Source: Gemmatimonadaceae bacterium
GTDB taxonomy: Bacteria; Gemmatimonadota; Gemmatimonadetes; Gemmatimonadales; Gemmatimonadaceae
NCBI GenBank assembly: GCA_025357975.1
Contig: JANYKY010000193.1
Location: 1-14,160 of the forward strand
Length of the DNA stretch: 14,160 nt
Direction of reading: 5' to 3'
The notes under the pieces are model-generated. The model saw nothing but the letters and a program-made list of their open reading frames with translations, had not been told where the DNA came from and made no database searches. Numbering within the stretch: position 1 is the first letter of the stretch; every line of letters begins with the position of its first letter. The position numbers and the translations under genes were made by a program. Shown here one piece after another: positions 1-7,885 of the stretch.

Positions 1-2
1 GA

Positions 3-704
3 AACGTGACAGCCGCGTTTCCAGATCGCGAAGTATCCGCTGTCATAGGGCCGTCCGGATGCGGCAAGTCGACGTTTCTGCGATGCCTCAATCGAATGCA
101 TGAAACGGTGCCGCGCGCCGGCGTGGAAGGGGACGCCATGCTCGATGGCGTGAGTATCTACAAGAGCGACACGAGCGCGATCGAAGTGAGGCGTCAGATC
201 GGTATGGTTTTTCAGCGACCAACACCATTCCCGACAATGTCTGTGAGAGACAACGTGGTCGCGGGCCTGCGAATACTGGGTCGTCAGGGACCGTCCGCAA
301 AAGAGGCAGACGAGATCGCGGAGGAGTCGCTTCAGCGCGCCGGCTTATGGGAAGAAGTGAAAGACCGGCTTCGCCAGAGCGCAATTGCGCTGTCCGGTGG
401 ACAGCAGCAACGACTCTGCATCGCACGCGCGCTGGCAACGAGGCCACGCGTGCTCCTCATGGATGAGCCAACCGCATCGCTCGACCCGCTCAGCACGCAG
501 AGCATCGAAGAGCTGCTATACGAGTTGCGGAAGACAATCTGCGTTGTGATCGTCACGCACAACATGCAACAAGCTGCAAGGGTGTCGGCGCAAACAACGT
601 TCATGCTGGCCGGCGAGCTGATCGAGACGGCCGAGACCAATACACTCTTCACGACTCCGCGCGATTCGCGGACCGAGGCATATGTCACGGGAAGATTCGG
701 GTGA
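3..704 (+). CDS. pstB: Phosphate ABC transporter ATP-binding protein PstB (first copy, 5' end cut by window edge)
   Basis: ATPase subunit of the high-affinity phosphate importer PstSCAB; it powers PstC/PstA on the cytoplasmic face of the inner membrane. Counting from the GTG at 6, the Walker A loop GPSGCGKS is at residues 15-22, Q-loop Q70, signature LSGGQQQR at 129-136, Walker B VLLMDEP at 149-155, and a VTHN H-loop near the end. PstB proteins normally have about 35-40 residues before Walker A, including an aromatic A-loop. Here the frame stays open to the left edge (AAC precedes the GTG), so the real start lies outside the window. After the Q-loop it reads [13 protein letters not shown], unlike the canonical [11 protein letters not shown] of its neighbour. 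The TGA at 702-704 overlaps the GTG start of the next gene, suggesting translational coupling. Family assignment is firm; the role distinct from copy two is unknown. Confidence 0.93.
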   Translation, partial: NVTAAFPDREVSAVIGPSGCGKSTFLRCLNRMHETVPRAGVEGDAMLDGVSIYKSDTSAIEVRRQIGMVFQRPTPFPTMSVRDNVVAGLRILGRQGPSAKEADEIAEESLQRAGLWEEVKDRLRQSAIALSGGQQQRLCIARALATRPRVLLMDEPTASLDPLSTQSIEELLYELRKTICVVIVTHNMQQAARVSAQTTFMLAGELIETAETNTLFTTPRDSRTEAYVTGRFG

Positions 705-1507
705 CCGCGGTAGACAGAAACAGCGCTGCCGGCGGCACTTCCGCGACGGCGGCCCCGCCAGCAGTGGAGGCCAGGGGCTTCTCATTCTGGTATGGAAAGA
801 CGCAAGCGTTGCATGACATCGATCTTGTGATTCCGAACCGGGCCGTCACTGCACTGATCGGCCCATCGGGTTGTGGCAAGTCGACGTTTCTGCGCGCAAT
901 CAACAGGATGAACGACACTGTTCCAGGTGTGCGCCACGAAGGCGCGATGCTTCTGGATGGTGAAGACGTCTATGATCGCGCTACTGACGTTGTCGAGCTG
1001 CGATCGAAAATCGGCATGGTGTTTCAGCATTCGAATCCCTTTCCTCGCTCGATTTATGACAACGTCGCATATGGTCCGCGGATCAATCGGGCGATGCCGA
1101 GCTGGGAGCTCGACAAACTGGTTGAGTTGTCGCTGAAACGAGCCGTACTTTGGGAGGAGGTGAAGGACCGCCTGAAATCCAGCGCGCTCGGGTTGTCAGG
1201 CGGACAACAACAGCGACTTTGTATTGCGCGTGCACTCGCCAACGAGCCCGAGATTCTTCTTCTCGACGAGCCGGCGAGCGCTCTCGACCCAGGCGCTACT
1301 CAAAAGATTGAAGAGCTTCTGTTCGAGTTGAAGTCGCAGCTCGCCATCGTAATCGTCACGCACAATCTCCAGCAGGCCGGGCGATCATCTGACAACACCG
1401 CCTTTTTCTATCTCGGAAGATTGATCGAGACAGGCCTGACGGAAACAATTTTCACACGTCCGCGCGAAGAGCGCACCGAAGCATACATAACAGGGAGATT
1501 TGGATGA
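701..1507 (+). CDS. pstB: Phosphate ABC transporter ATP-binding protein PstB (second copy)
   Basis: Complete 268-residue PstB-type ATPase, the energising subunit for phosphate import. An Ala/Thr-rich stretch of about 22 residues precedes the domain. Then come an aromatic A-loop region (FSFWYGK, 27-33), Walker A GPSGCGKS (54-61), Q-loop Q109, the canonical PstB segment [12 protein letters not shown] (117-128), signature LSGGQQQR (165-172) and Walker B ILLLDEP (185-191). The D-loop region reads PASALDP, where PTSALDP is usual. The GTG start lies inside the previous gene's stop (GTGA, 701-704). The stop TGA at 1505-1507 overlaps the phoU ATG (ATGA, 1504-1507). A 20-base block around Walker A (875-894) is identical to 63-82 in the upstream copy, so the two genes are tandem paralogues. 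Either both serve one permease as alternatives or as a heterodimer, or one serves a second permease; the sequence does not decide. Confidence 0.95.
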   Translation: MTAVDRNSAAGGTSATAAPPAVEARGFSFWYGKTQALHDIDLVIPNRAVTALIGPSGCGKSTFLRAINRMNDTVPGVRHEGAMLLDGEDVYDRATDVVELRSKIGMVFQHSNPFPRSIYDNVAYGPRINRAMPSWELDKLVELSLKRAVLWEEVKDRLKSSALGLSGGQQQRLCIARALANEPEILLLDEPASALDPGATQKIEELLFELKSQLAIVIVTHNLQQAGRSSDNTAFFYLGRLIETGLTETIFTRPREERTEAYITGRFG

Positions 1508-2190
1508 CATCGCCGCGACTGTCAGCGGGGAACCGCCACTTTCACGAAGAGATGGCCGAGCTGAAGCAAAGACTGGTCGACATGTCGTCGCTGGCGGAAC
1601 GGCTGGTCGACCAATCGATCAAGTCGTTGCTCGAGCACGACCGCGATGTGGCCGAAGAGGTCATAGTCAGCGACAAGCGGATTAACACTCTCGAGGTCGA
1701 AGTGGAGCAGCGCGCCATCAGGTTGCTCGCCCTGCAGCAACCGTTGGCTCGCGACCTTCGATTTCTGGTCGGTGCGATAAAAGTCTCGAGCGATATCGAG
1801 CGAGTTGGCGATCATGCGGTGAACATCGCGGAATCTGCAGTACGCCTCGTCGATTACGGTGGCCGGCTTACACCCGCACCGGAGATCGAGGACATGGCGC
1901 GCCGCTCACGGCTTATGCTGAGCCAGGCGATCGACGCATTCATTCGGGCCGATGGAGCGCTTGGACGCGAAGTCTGCAAAGCAGACGACGCCGTCGACGC
2001 TCTTCACGATTCAGTCTTTCGGAGCTTGCTCACTCACATGATGGAGAGCGCCCGCAACATTACGCCTTCGCTGGAGCTGCTGCTCGTTAGCCGAAATCTC
2101 GAGCGTGTTGCGGACCTCGCGACAAACATTGGGGAGGACGCTGTTTACCTGGCCGAAGGAAAGCAGATCAAGCATCACTTCGAGGACTGA
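1504..2190 (+). CDS. phoU: Phosphate signalling protein PhoU
   Basis: Cytoplasmic regulator that links the state of the Pst transporter to the PhoR/PhoB-type two-component system and restrains phosphate uptake. The length, 228 residues, is normal for PhoU, and the protein is almost all helical with two three-helix repeats. The metal-binding PhoU motif occurs twice: E99-R-V-G-D103 followed by N107, and E200-R-V-A-D204 followed by N208. The segment [20 protein letters not shown] (81-100) is typical of the family. The ATG overlaps the stop of the second pstB, which places it last in a pst operon. The usual pstS, pstC and pstA must be upstream of the window if present. Only 28 bases separate it from the stop of the convergent barrel gene, with no clear intrinsic terminator between them. 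Confidence 0.95.
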   Translation: MTSPRLSAGNRHFHEEMAELKQRLVDMSSLAERLVDQSIKSLLEHDRDVAEEVIVSDKRINTLEVEVEQRAIRLLALQQPLARDLRFLVGAIKVSSDIERVGDHAVNIAESAVRLVDYGGRLTPAPEIEDMARRSRLMLSQAIDAFIRADGALGREVCKADDAVDALHDSVFRSLLTHMMESARNITPSLELLLVSRNLERVADLATNIGEDAVYLAEGKQIKHHFED

Positions 2191-2218
2191 ATGGCGGGCT
2201 GGCCGCAAGTTGTCGAGT

Positions 2219-3040
2219 TCACCAGAATTTTCCAACGTTCCACACAAGTCCAGCATAAAACGCCCGCGGCTGCGGGCCTTTCACTGGCTCGATAACGCCG
2301 GCGTCCATCGCGAGCCATTTAAGGGGCTGAAAAGTTGGCCCAGCGAGGATTGCTACTATCTCTTTCGATCCTCCAGGGCCCGATGTCCCGGGGTATCCGT
2401 ATAGTTCAGCAGCAAGACCAATCGCTCCGCGCACTGGCAATCCCGCCGACGCGGTCCATAAGGTCGACAGTGATGGAGCGGCGGAATCGCCGCCATAATG
2501 GCGAGTCGCCCCGACATTGATATCGACATCTGCGGTGCCGATGGAGCGACTCGATATCAGCAGAAGACCAACGTCAGTCGTTCCACTCCCCAATCCGCTC
2601 GAGGAAGACGCACTGGCGAACTTCACACTGGGAAGAATCGCGAAGTCGGTGAGGATGGGCACGTTCTCGAGAAGCCGGTATTTGACGCCAAGCGTGACAT
2701 CGCCGACTCCTCGCGCTGAAGAATTCGACTGGGTCCCGATTAACCCGGACGCGAGCAGATTAAGTTGCGCGCGTGACCCGACGCCGAACTTGAAGTTCGC
2801 AGGGAAGCTCAACGCAGTCTGGTGATTCCGATAATGATCGTGCTCCGCGCCTATCTCGACCTCGACCCATCCCGCCGCAACAGTACCGGCGTGGGTGGCA
2901 ACAGTCGGCCGCTCGGGTTGGACCTCGTGAGGATCTTTCGTTGAACTCTCCGTGCCCGCCTGTTGCGCGGAGCCCGGAACCGACGCGAGCCCGGTCAACA
3001 AAAAAAACGCGAGGCGCCACGCGGTTCGGGTGCAACTCAT
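2219..3040 (-). CDS. Predicted outer-membrane beta-barrel protein (MetA-pathway/'transporter' type)
   Basis: 273-residue exported protein, probably an outer-membrane channel. A typical signal peptide runs from the ATG at 3040: MSCTR, a hydrophobic core AFFLLTGLASV, and an AxA-like site GSA|QQ. The mature part is rich in alternating strands with Gly, Ser and aromatic residues. It contains GDVTLGVKYRLLEN, the pattern of the PF13557 (Phenol_MetA_deg) family, and ends in a short strand with a C-terminal aromatic (NVGKFW), like a barrel beta-signal. A TTG start at 3061 overlapping the upstream stop is possible. The ATG is preferred because it begins the signal peptide cleanly and has GGA upstream. 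It lies 17 bases behind the EamA-type transporter on the same strand, so the pair is probably co-transcribed. Substrate is unknown; the family name should not be read as phenol transport. Confidence 0.72.
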   Translation of the reverse strand: MSCTRTAWRLAFFLLTGLASVPGSAQQAGTESSTKDPHEVQPERPTVATHAGTVAAGWVEVEIGAEHDHYRNHQTALSFPANFKFGVGSRAQLNLLASGLIGTQSNSSARGVGDVTLGVKYRLLENVPILTDFAILPSVKFASASSSSGLGSGTTDVGLLLISSRSIGTADVDINVGATRHYGGDSAAPSLSTLWTASAGLPVRGAIGLAAELYGYPGTSGPGGSKEIVAILAGPTFQPLKWLAMDAGVIEPVKGPQPRAFYAGLVWNVGKFW

Positions 3041-3057
3041 GTCAGCGTTCCATGCAA

Positions 3058-4113
3058 TCAATCGTCATGCGTGTGCCGATGATGGATGTCAGGAAAATGC
3101 GCATGCGCGTGCGCCAGTGTCTCATGCGTGTGCTCATGACTGTGCGGCTCCTCCGTATTTTGTCCAACGGAGTGTTGATGCTGATGGTGCTCATCGTGGA
3201 CGTGACGGTGGGTGTGGGTCATCGGCTCATGTACGTGCGCGTGAATGTGCCGCTCGCTCAAGTGTAACCAAAGACCAAACGCCATCAGACCACCCGCCAG
3301 AAAGAAGGAAGCGCTCATTTTCTCGTGCCATACCACGAGGCTGATCGCCGCCCCAACGAACGGAGCAAGTGAGAAGTATGCTCCGGTTCGGGCTGTTCCG
3401 AGCTCCCGCATCGCAAGAACATACAACACGAGGCTCAGGCCGTAACTGAGAAATCCGACCACCAGGGCACCCGCCACATAAGCGAGCTCCACTGACGCTG
3501 CACCGGTAGCGGCCAATCCGATCCCAAGGTTCACGATACCCGCGACGGCTCCTTTGATCGCCGTTATCTGAACTGGATCCTTCGCCGAGACTTTTTGAGA
3601 AAAATTATTGTCGACTCCCCAGAAGAGGCACCCGAGAACGATCAACAGCGGCCCGATTGCGCCGCCCCAAGCGACCCGACCGTTCCATGAAAGCACCGCT
3701 CCGCCGGCGACAATGGCGAACATTCCCAAAGCAATGCGGCGATCGACGTTTTCTGAAAAAACAAACCACGCGATTAACGCGGTGAACACGCCTTCGAGGT
3801 TCAGCAGAAGCGCGCTCGCTGCAGCCGGCGTGTGATTCAAGCCAGTCAATACGACGAGCGGTGCCAGGACGCCGCCGAACAGGATTGCACCCCCAAGCCA
3901 CGGGATGTCATTTCTCGTCAGCGGCGCTTCTGCGGTCTTCGTTCTTCGCCGAACAATGGATAGCAAACCCAAGCCTGCGCCCGATCCGAGATAGAGCAAA
4001 CCGGCGAGGACTTGCGGAGGAATGTTTCCGAGCAGGCCCTTTGCAGCCGGAGTGCTCGCTCCGAAAAGCGCCGCGGCTGCAAGTGCGCGAATGGCTCCAG
4101 CCCTTTTTTGCAT
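3058..4113 (-). CDS. EamA/DMT-family transporter with His-rich C-terminal tail
   Basis: 351-residue inner-membrane protein of the drug/metabolite transporter superfamily. It has two EamA repeats (about residues 5-145 and 150-283) with about ten hydrophobic segments, for example PLVVLTGLNHTPAAASALLL and YGLSLVLYVLAMRELGTART; the second is the typical second-repeat motif. Residues 284-351 form a tail with 24 histidines (HAHVHEP, THTHRHVHDEHHQHQH, HSHEHTHE, HHRHTHDD). It probably faces the cytoplasm or periplasm as a metal-binding appendage. I recall similar tails in some DMT members, so the link to Zn, Ni or Co is inference. The ATG at 4113 is chosen over upstream starts: GAGGA sits about 5 bases before it, and it begins the first membrane segment. 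The reading frame stays open upstream but that part is not protein-like. The beta-barrel gene follows. Confidence 0.88.
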   Translation of the reverse strand: MQKRAGAIRALAAAALFGASTPAAKGLLGNIPPQVLAGLLYLGSGAGLGLLSIVRRRTKTAEAPLTRNDIPWLGGAILFGGVLAPLVVLTGLNHTPAAASALLLNLEGVFTALIAWFVFSENVDRRIALGMFAIVAGGAVLSWNGRVAWGGAIGPLLIVLGCLFWGVDNNFSQKVSAKDPVQITAIKGAVAGIVNLGIGLAATGAASVELAYVAGALVVGFLSYGLSLVLYVLAMRELGTARTGAYFSLAPFVGAAISLVVWHEKMSASFFLAGGLMAFGLWLHLSERHIHAHVHEPMTHTHRHVHDEHHQHQHSVGQNTEEPHSHEHTHETLAHAHAHFPDIHHRHTHDD

Positions 4114-4218
4114 CGATCCTCGCAAGCTTGAAACGGTCCGGATATTCCGCCCACCCCGGCGGCCTTTGAGTGCAATAACAGGCCCCTGCGCGCATCGCCG
4201 ACCGCCATTCGAGCCATC

Positions 4219-4248
4219 ATTATATCTGGGTCCGTAAAAATTTGTCTT
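4219..4248 (-). promoter_or_regulatory. Possible promoter for the EamA transporter gene
   Basis: On the minus strand a perfect TATAAT (4224 to 4219) lies 18 bases downstream of AAGACA (4248 to 4243), which matches four of six bases of the -35 consensus. It would give a leader of about 100 bases before the ATG at 4113. The region is the divergent gap between this operon and the kinase gene, where a promoter is expected. Based only on consensus matching. Confidence 0.4.
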
Positions 4249-4298
4249 TCTGAGCAATCGCCAGTGGCATATCTTGTCCGAAGACCAATTCCCCGCCC

Positions 4299-6149
4299 AT
4301 GGCAACTTTCGAAGAGCAAATAAAAACCTCTCTTTCCACCGCGTATGATATCGAGCGCGAGCTCGGTGGCGGAGGAATGAGCAGGGTGTTTGTCGCAACC
4401 GATCGGATACTCGGGCGGAAGATCGTCATCAAGTTCCTGTCTCCCGACCTCGTGGCCGAGGTTAACCGCGGGCGATTTCGACGCGAGATCCAGGTTGCCG
4501 CACAGCTGCAGCATCCGCACATCGTAACCCTGCTCTCTGCTGGCGAAGACAACGACCTCGTCTACTATACGATGCCGTACATCGAGGGTGAGTCCCTCAA
4601 GTCGGCGATGGAGAAGAGCGGCAAGCTGTCTGTCGCAGATGTAATCCGCGTGCTTTACGATGTAGTCGATGCTCTCGCGTATGCGCACGCGCATGGCGTG
4701 GTGCACCGGGACATCAAGCCCGCCAATATTCTTCGCTCGGGCTCGCATGCGCTGGTGACGGACTTCGGCGTAGCCAAAGCCCTTAATGCTGCCAGGGCTC
4801 CAACTGCTCTGACATCCACTGGCATGGCAATCGGCACTCCGGCCTACATGGCTCCGGAGCAGCTCGCGGGCGACGGTGATGCAGATCATCGAGTGGACAT
4901 CTACGCTCTCGGGCTTCTTGCGTACGAGCTGCTCTGTGGCGAGTCACCGTTTGCGGCGACCTCGGCGCAAGGTGTGCTCGCTGCGGTGTTGACGCGTGAT
5001 CCGAAACCGCTTCACCTGGTTCGTAAGGATGTTCCGCGAAAGCTGTCGTTGATCATCATGCAATGCCTCTCGAAGGTTCCTGGCGGCCGGCCGCCGACAG
5101 CCGAGGCGCTGCTCGATTCGCTCGACATGATTGCAACAGCCTCCGGCGAAATCAGGACGAAAGAGCACAAGGTTCCGGCGAGAGAGCGCGCGATCCAGGG
5201 GCTCGAGCGCCGTGATCCGACGAAGGAACGCACGGCTGCTGTTGCGATGCCGCTGCTCGTGGATTTGCGGGTGCCGGGAACGCGGAGCAGGCTTTTTGTG
5301 ATGGGTCTCGCAGCAGTCGTAATCGCCGGCGTGGCTTCGGTGCTGGTGTTCAATCGTCTTGCGCAAACTCCGTCGGCTGTAAGCGTTGGGCCTCCTGCAG
5401 TCGCATCCGCAGAGTCTACGGTCGCGACCCCGTTGGCCGCCGCGGCTTCTGCCGCTCCTGTCGTCACCCCACTCGACACTGCTGCAATCGTGGCAAGTGT
5501 ACAGAAGCGAATGGCTCTGGCCCTTGCAGCGGCGAAGTCAGGAGGCGGAGCCCCGATCAATGCGGATTCGCTCAAGAAGAAGTTGCAGCGGGAGTTAACG
5601 GATTCGATGATGCGCGCGAACGCAGCGCGTGTTGCGGCAGCGCCCCCCGTCGCCGCTCCCGCTCAAGCCGCACCTGCAGCCGTCGCCACGCCGGTAGCTA
5701 CAGCCGAAGCATCCGCACCCGCGTCGTCGGGCAGGCACCGGCTCGCGATAACTGAGCCCAAGGGACTACAGGACCAGTCTGCGCTCAGCACATTCACGCA
5801 TCAGTTCGTAGAGGCTCTCAGCTCGTCGCTGGGCAACGGCGAAGCGTTTGTTGTCGTCAATCAGGATTCAGTGCGCGATGCGATTTCCCACACCAAGAGC
5901 CGTGACGAGGCCGCGAGAATTCTGAAGCCGGACGTGCTCGTGTCTCCATCGTACGTTGGGAGTGGAGAGACCGTGAACGTCATCGTCACCGTATGGGATC
6001 TACGCAACAATTCGAGTTACGGGATTCGCGTGACGTCGAGTAAGCTGGAGCCATCGAAGCCAGAGGCTTATCTGGGGCCGCTCGTGCAATCGGTCATGAA
6101 GCAGCTCGACGACTTGAATCGCACGCCGACGATTTATCTGAAGCATTAG
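4299..6149 (+). CDS. Receptor-like Ser/Thr protein kinase, single-pass membrane
   Basis: 616-residue Hanks-type kinase anchored in the inner membrane. The N-terminal catalytic domain (about 16-280) has a Gly-rich loop LGGGGMSRV (22-30), ATP lysine K45, helix-C E63, HRDIKPANIL (136-145), DFG (155-157), a Ser/Thr-rich activation loop and APE (185-187). All key residues are present, so it should be active. A juxtamembrane region follows, then one membrane segment (about 331-352) and a low-complexity Ala/Pro/Val linker (about 355-480). The C-terminal extracytoplasmic domain has alpha/beta character (VDSVRDAI-like NQDSVRDAI, ILKPDVLVSPSYVG, VNVIVTVWDLRN), reminiscent of FlgO/TolB-N-like folds seen behind kinases in Gemmatimonadota. 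No Shine-Dalgarno is visible before the ATG. TATCTT at 4270-4275 could be a -10 giving a very short leader. Targets are unknown. A 47-residue membrane protein follows after 10 bases. Confidence 0.95.
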   Translation: MATFEEQIKTSLSTAYDIERELGGGGMSRVFVATDRILGRKIVIKFLSPDLVAEVNRGRFRREIQVAAQLQHPHIVTLLSAGEDNDLVYYTMPYIEGESLKSAMEKSGKLSVADVIRVLYDVVDALAYAHAHGVVHRDIKPANILRSGSHALVTDFGVAKALNAARAPTALTSTGMAIGTPAYMAPEQLAGDGDADHRVDIYALGLLAYELLCGESPFAATSAQGVLAAVLTRDPKPLHLVRKDVPRKLSLIIMQCLSKVPGGRPPTAEALLDSLDMIATASGEIRTKEHKVPARERAIQGLERRDPTKERTAAVAMPLLVDLRVPGTRSRLFVMGLAAVVIAGVASVLVFNRLAQTPSAVSVGPPAVASAESTVATPLAAAASAAPVVTPLDTAAIVASVQKRMALALAAAKSGGGAPINADSLKKKLQRELTDSMMRANAARVAAAPPVAAPAQAAPAAVATPVATAEASAPASSGRHRLAITEPKGLQDQSALSTFTHQFVEALSSSLGNGEAFVVVNQDSVRDAISHTKSRDEAARILKPDVLVSPSYVGSGETVNVIVTVWDLRNNSSYGIRVTSSKLEPSKPEAYLGPLVQSVMKQLDDLNRTPTIYLKH

Positions 6150-6159
6150 GAGCTGAGAC

Positions 6160-6303
6160 ATGTTTCTCTCCGCTGGCATCGGGCTGATAGTTCTTTGGCT
6201 ACTTGGTTTTTTATTGCTGAAGAAGGTTGTCGGCGCGCTTATTCACATCGTCCTGATTATCGCGATAATAGTTCTTGCGCTGCATTTCCTCGGCAGAGGC
6301 TGA
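6160..6303 (+). CDS. Small hydrophobic membrane protein (Lmo0937/DUF5670-like), 47 aa
   Basis: Short gene encoding 47 residues. The ATG at 6160 follows a strong ribosome binding site, AGGAG (6148-6152), seven bases away and overlapping the end of the kinase gene. The protein has two hydrophobic segments: about residues 4-20 (IGLIVLWLLGFLLL) and 23-44 (GALIHIVLIIAIIVLALHFL). They are separated by KK, and the protein ends in GRG. The order LWLLGF...GALIHIVLIIAIIVL closely resembles the Lmo0937/DUF5670 family of tiny membrane proteins, whose function is not established. The short gap and good ribosome site suggest co-expression with the kinase. Whether it partners the kinase is only an inference; such small proteins also occur alone in stress-related regions. 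Confidence 0.75.
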   Translation: MFLSAGIGLIVLWLLGFLLLKKVVGALIHIVLIIAIIVLALHFLGRG

Positions 6304-6386
6304 CGAGGCACGAAAATCGTCGAGAAGACGGTTCGAATCGGTCACTTGTCTCAGGTGAGGCACAGACTCTGCGGTGACCCAGATAA

Positions 6387-6863
6387 ATGCCAAAAAAGCC
6401 GAAGCTGCCGGGGAAAGATCCCGCCATCGAAGGTTCCGCAACGGCTGTTGCCTGGATAATCCGCGAAATAAGACTCTGTGATGAGCTCGCCGAGGAGCTG
6501 TTCGGTGTTACATCGGCTCAGCTCCGACTTCTGTGCGTGCTGACCGAGCACGAGGGACCATCCATAAATGGTCTTGGAGGCTTTCTTGGCGCGCATCAAA
6601 GCAGTGTCTCCGCGCTCGTAAATGCCCTCGTCAAGAAAGGTCTCGTCGTTAAAACGCAAGCTCCCAGTGATGGCAGAACTGTGCGAATAACGATCACACT
6701 CAAGGGCCGCGCAGTCGCTCGAAGAGTGAGCAACGTTGGCCGCCCGTTGCTGTCGGCCGCACTGGCGAAAATGTCACCACCGCAACGGATGAGACTGGGG
6801 AATGTTCTTGCTGAGCTTGCATCGCTGATGGAGGCGGAGCGGCGAGCATCCGAATCGGAATGA
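6387..6863 (+). CDS. MarR-family transcriptional regulator
   Basis: 158-residue winged helix-turn-helix regulator, expected to bind DNA as a dimer and respond to a small ligand or oxidant. The core reads TSAQLRLLCVLTEHEGPSI (42-60), then the recognition-helix region GGFLGAHQSSVSALVNALVK (64-83). The MarR wing follows, with the hallmark SDGRTVRITITLKGR (94-108), and C-terminal dimerisation helices. C31 and C50 are the only cysteines. The start ATG at 6387 has no strong Shine-Dalgarno. The preceding 83 bases carry no clear promoter. It is convergent with the alpha/beta hydrolase gene (75-base gap), so it does not obviously control that gene from a shared promoter region. Its own upstream gene is the small membrane protein; the target is unknown. 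Confidence 0.9.
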   Translation: MPKKPKLPGKDPAIEGSATAVAWIIREIRLCDELAEELFGVTSAQLRLLCVLTEHEGPSINGLGGFLGAHQSSVSALVNALVKKGLVVKTQAPSDGRTVRITITLKGRAVARRVSNVGRPLLSAALAKMSPPQRMRLGNVLAELASLMEAERRASESE

Positions 6864-6938
6864 CGAGGCCTCCAGCGCTTTTGCACTGACACGACCCTCG
6901 CGAAGGCCGGCTAGGACCCGCATTGAAAATACGTCGAC

Positions 6939-7766
6939 TTACCCGCGCAAAAAATCGAGCAGCAAATCGTTCAGCTGCTGGGCGTGAGTTGCGGCGAACC
7001 CGTGCGGTGCTCCCTTCAGGATTTCCAGCCGGCTTTCCGGAATCATCTCATGAGACCGCTTTCCCGAGACCTCGAATGGAACGATACGATCGCTGTCTCC
7101 GTGGACAATCAATGTTGGGACGGTGAATTTTTTCAGGTCGTCACGGAAGTCGGTAGTCCCAAATGCGACGATGCACTGCTGCGTGCCGAGGGGTGAAGCA
7201 GGCCACGCCTGCCACTTGCTGAATGGTATCAGGTCGGCGCTCATACCATTTGCGCCGGGTTCATAGTTATAGAAATTGGGAAAGAATTCTTCGAGAAAGG
7301 CGATGCGGTCCTTGCTGACTGATTGGAGCATTCCGTCGAACACGCTCTTGTCTACGCCCTCGGGATTGTCGGCAGTCTTGAGCAGGAAAGGAGGAACTGC
7401 CCCGAGCAGGATAGCCTTGGAGACGCGCCCGCTTCCGTAACGCCCCATGTATCGCGCAACTTCGCCACCGCCCATCGAGAAACCCGCGAGAACCACGTCT
7501 TTCAGGTCGAGATGCGTAATCAAGTCGTTCAGATCGGAAGCAAACGTGTCGTAGTCGTAACCACCATCGGGTTTGCCCGACTCACCAAAACCACGCCGGT
7601 CATAGGCTATGCAGCGATACCCAGCTTTTGTCAGCGCAGTAATTTGTGCTTCCCAGCTCCGGTGACTCAGTGGCCATCCGTGGATTAGCACGATTGGCTG
7701 TCCTTGTCCTGCATCGACGTAGTAGATCTCGGTTGCCGGGATTGCAGTGGTCGTTACATACGGCAT
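6939..7766 (-). CDS. Alpha/beta hydrolase, cofactor-free haloperoxidase/esterase type
   Basis: 275-residue soluble hydrolase of the non-haem chloroperoxidase/arylesterase group. Visible parts: oxyanion region LIHGWPLSHRSWE (27-39), with W31 typical of the group; AYDRRGFGESGKP (54-66); nucleophile elbow GFSMGGGE (95-102) with S97; acid D226 in HGDSDRIVP; and catalytic H255 in GAPHGFA. The full Ser-Asp-His triad is present and the length is normal. These enzymes hydrolyse esters or lactones and can form peracids; the in vivo substrate cannot be read from sequence. No signal peptide. The ATG at 7766 has AGAGGA about 5-10 bases upstream. It lies downstream of the DUF1259 gene on the same strand, with a 119-base gap, so it may have its own promoter. 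Confidence 0.92.
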   Translation of the reverse strand: MPYVTTTAIPATEIYYVDAGQGQPIVLIHGWPLSHRSWEAQITALTKAGYRCIAYDRRGFGESGKPDGGYDYDTFASDLNDLITHLDLKDVVLAGFSMGGGEVARYMGRYGSGRVSKAILLGAVPPFLLKTADNPEGVDKSVFDGMLQSVSKDRIAFLEEFFPNFYNYEPGANGMSADLIPFSKWQAWPASPLGTQQCIVAFGTTDFRDDLKKFTVPTLIVHGDSDRIVPFEVSGKRSHEMIPESRLEILKGAPHGFAATHAQQLNDLLLDFLRG

Positions 7767-7885
7767 CAGTTCCTCTTGTTTCTGCGAGTAATCGCACTGG
7801 CTTTCAACTCGTGCAGTGTGCGAATCACTGATCGGATGCGCAGGATATGGACCAGACGCCTTCGCGGCCGGCGAGCTGCATTGGG

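Noticed and set aside
3061..3260. Repetitive GTG/CAT-rich DNA that could look like a repeat array
   Set aside because: It encodes the histidine-rich tail of the transporter on the minus strand. There are no evenly spaced identical repeats or spacers, so it is not CRISPR or a satellite.
3058..4398. Longer 446-residue version of the EamA transporter
   Set aside because: The extra 95 residues are basic, not membrane-like, and overlap the divergent promoter region and the start of the kinase gene. The ATG at 4113 has a good ribosome site.
3918..4889. 323-codon open frame on the minus strand across the transporter and kinase genes
   Set aside because: It is antisense to the kinase catalytic domain and to the first part of the EamA gene, both of which are clear. 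Its translation shows no domain and is the expected shadow of high-GC codon use.
6864..6938. Intergenic gap between the convergent MarR and hydrolase genes, searched for a terminator
   Set aside because: No convincing GC-rich stem followed by a U-run on either strand.
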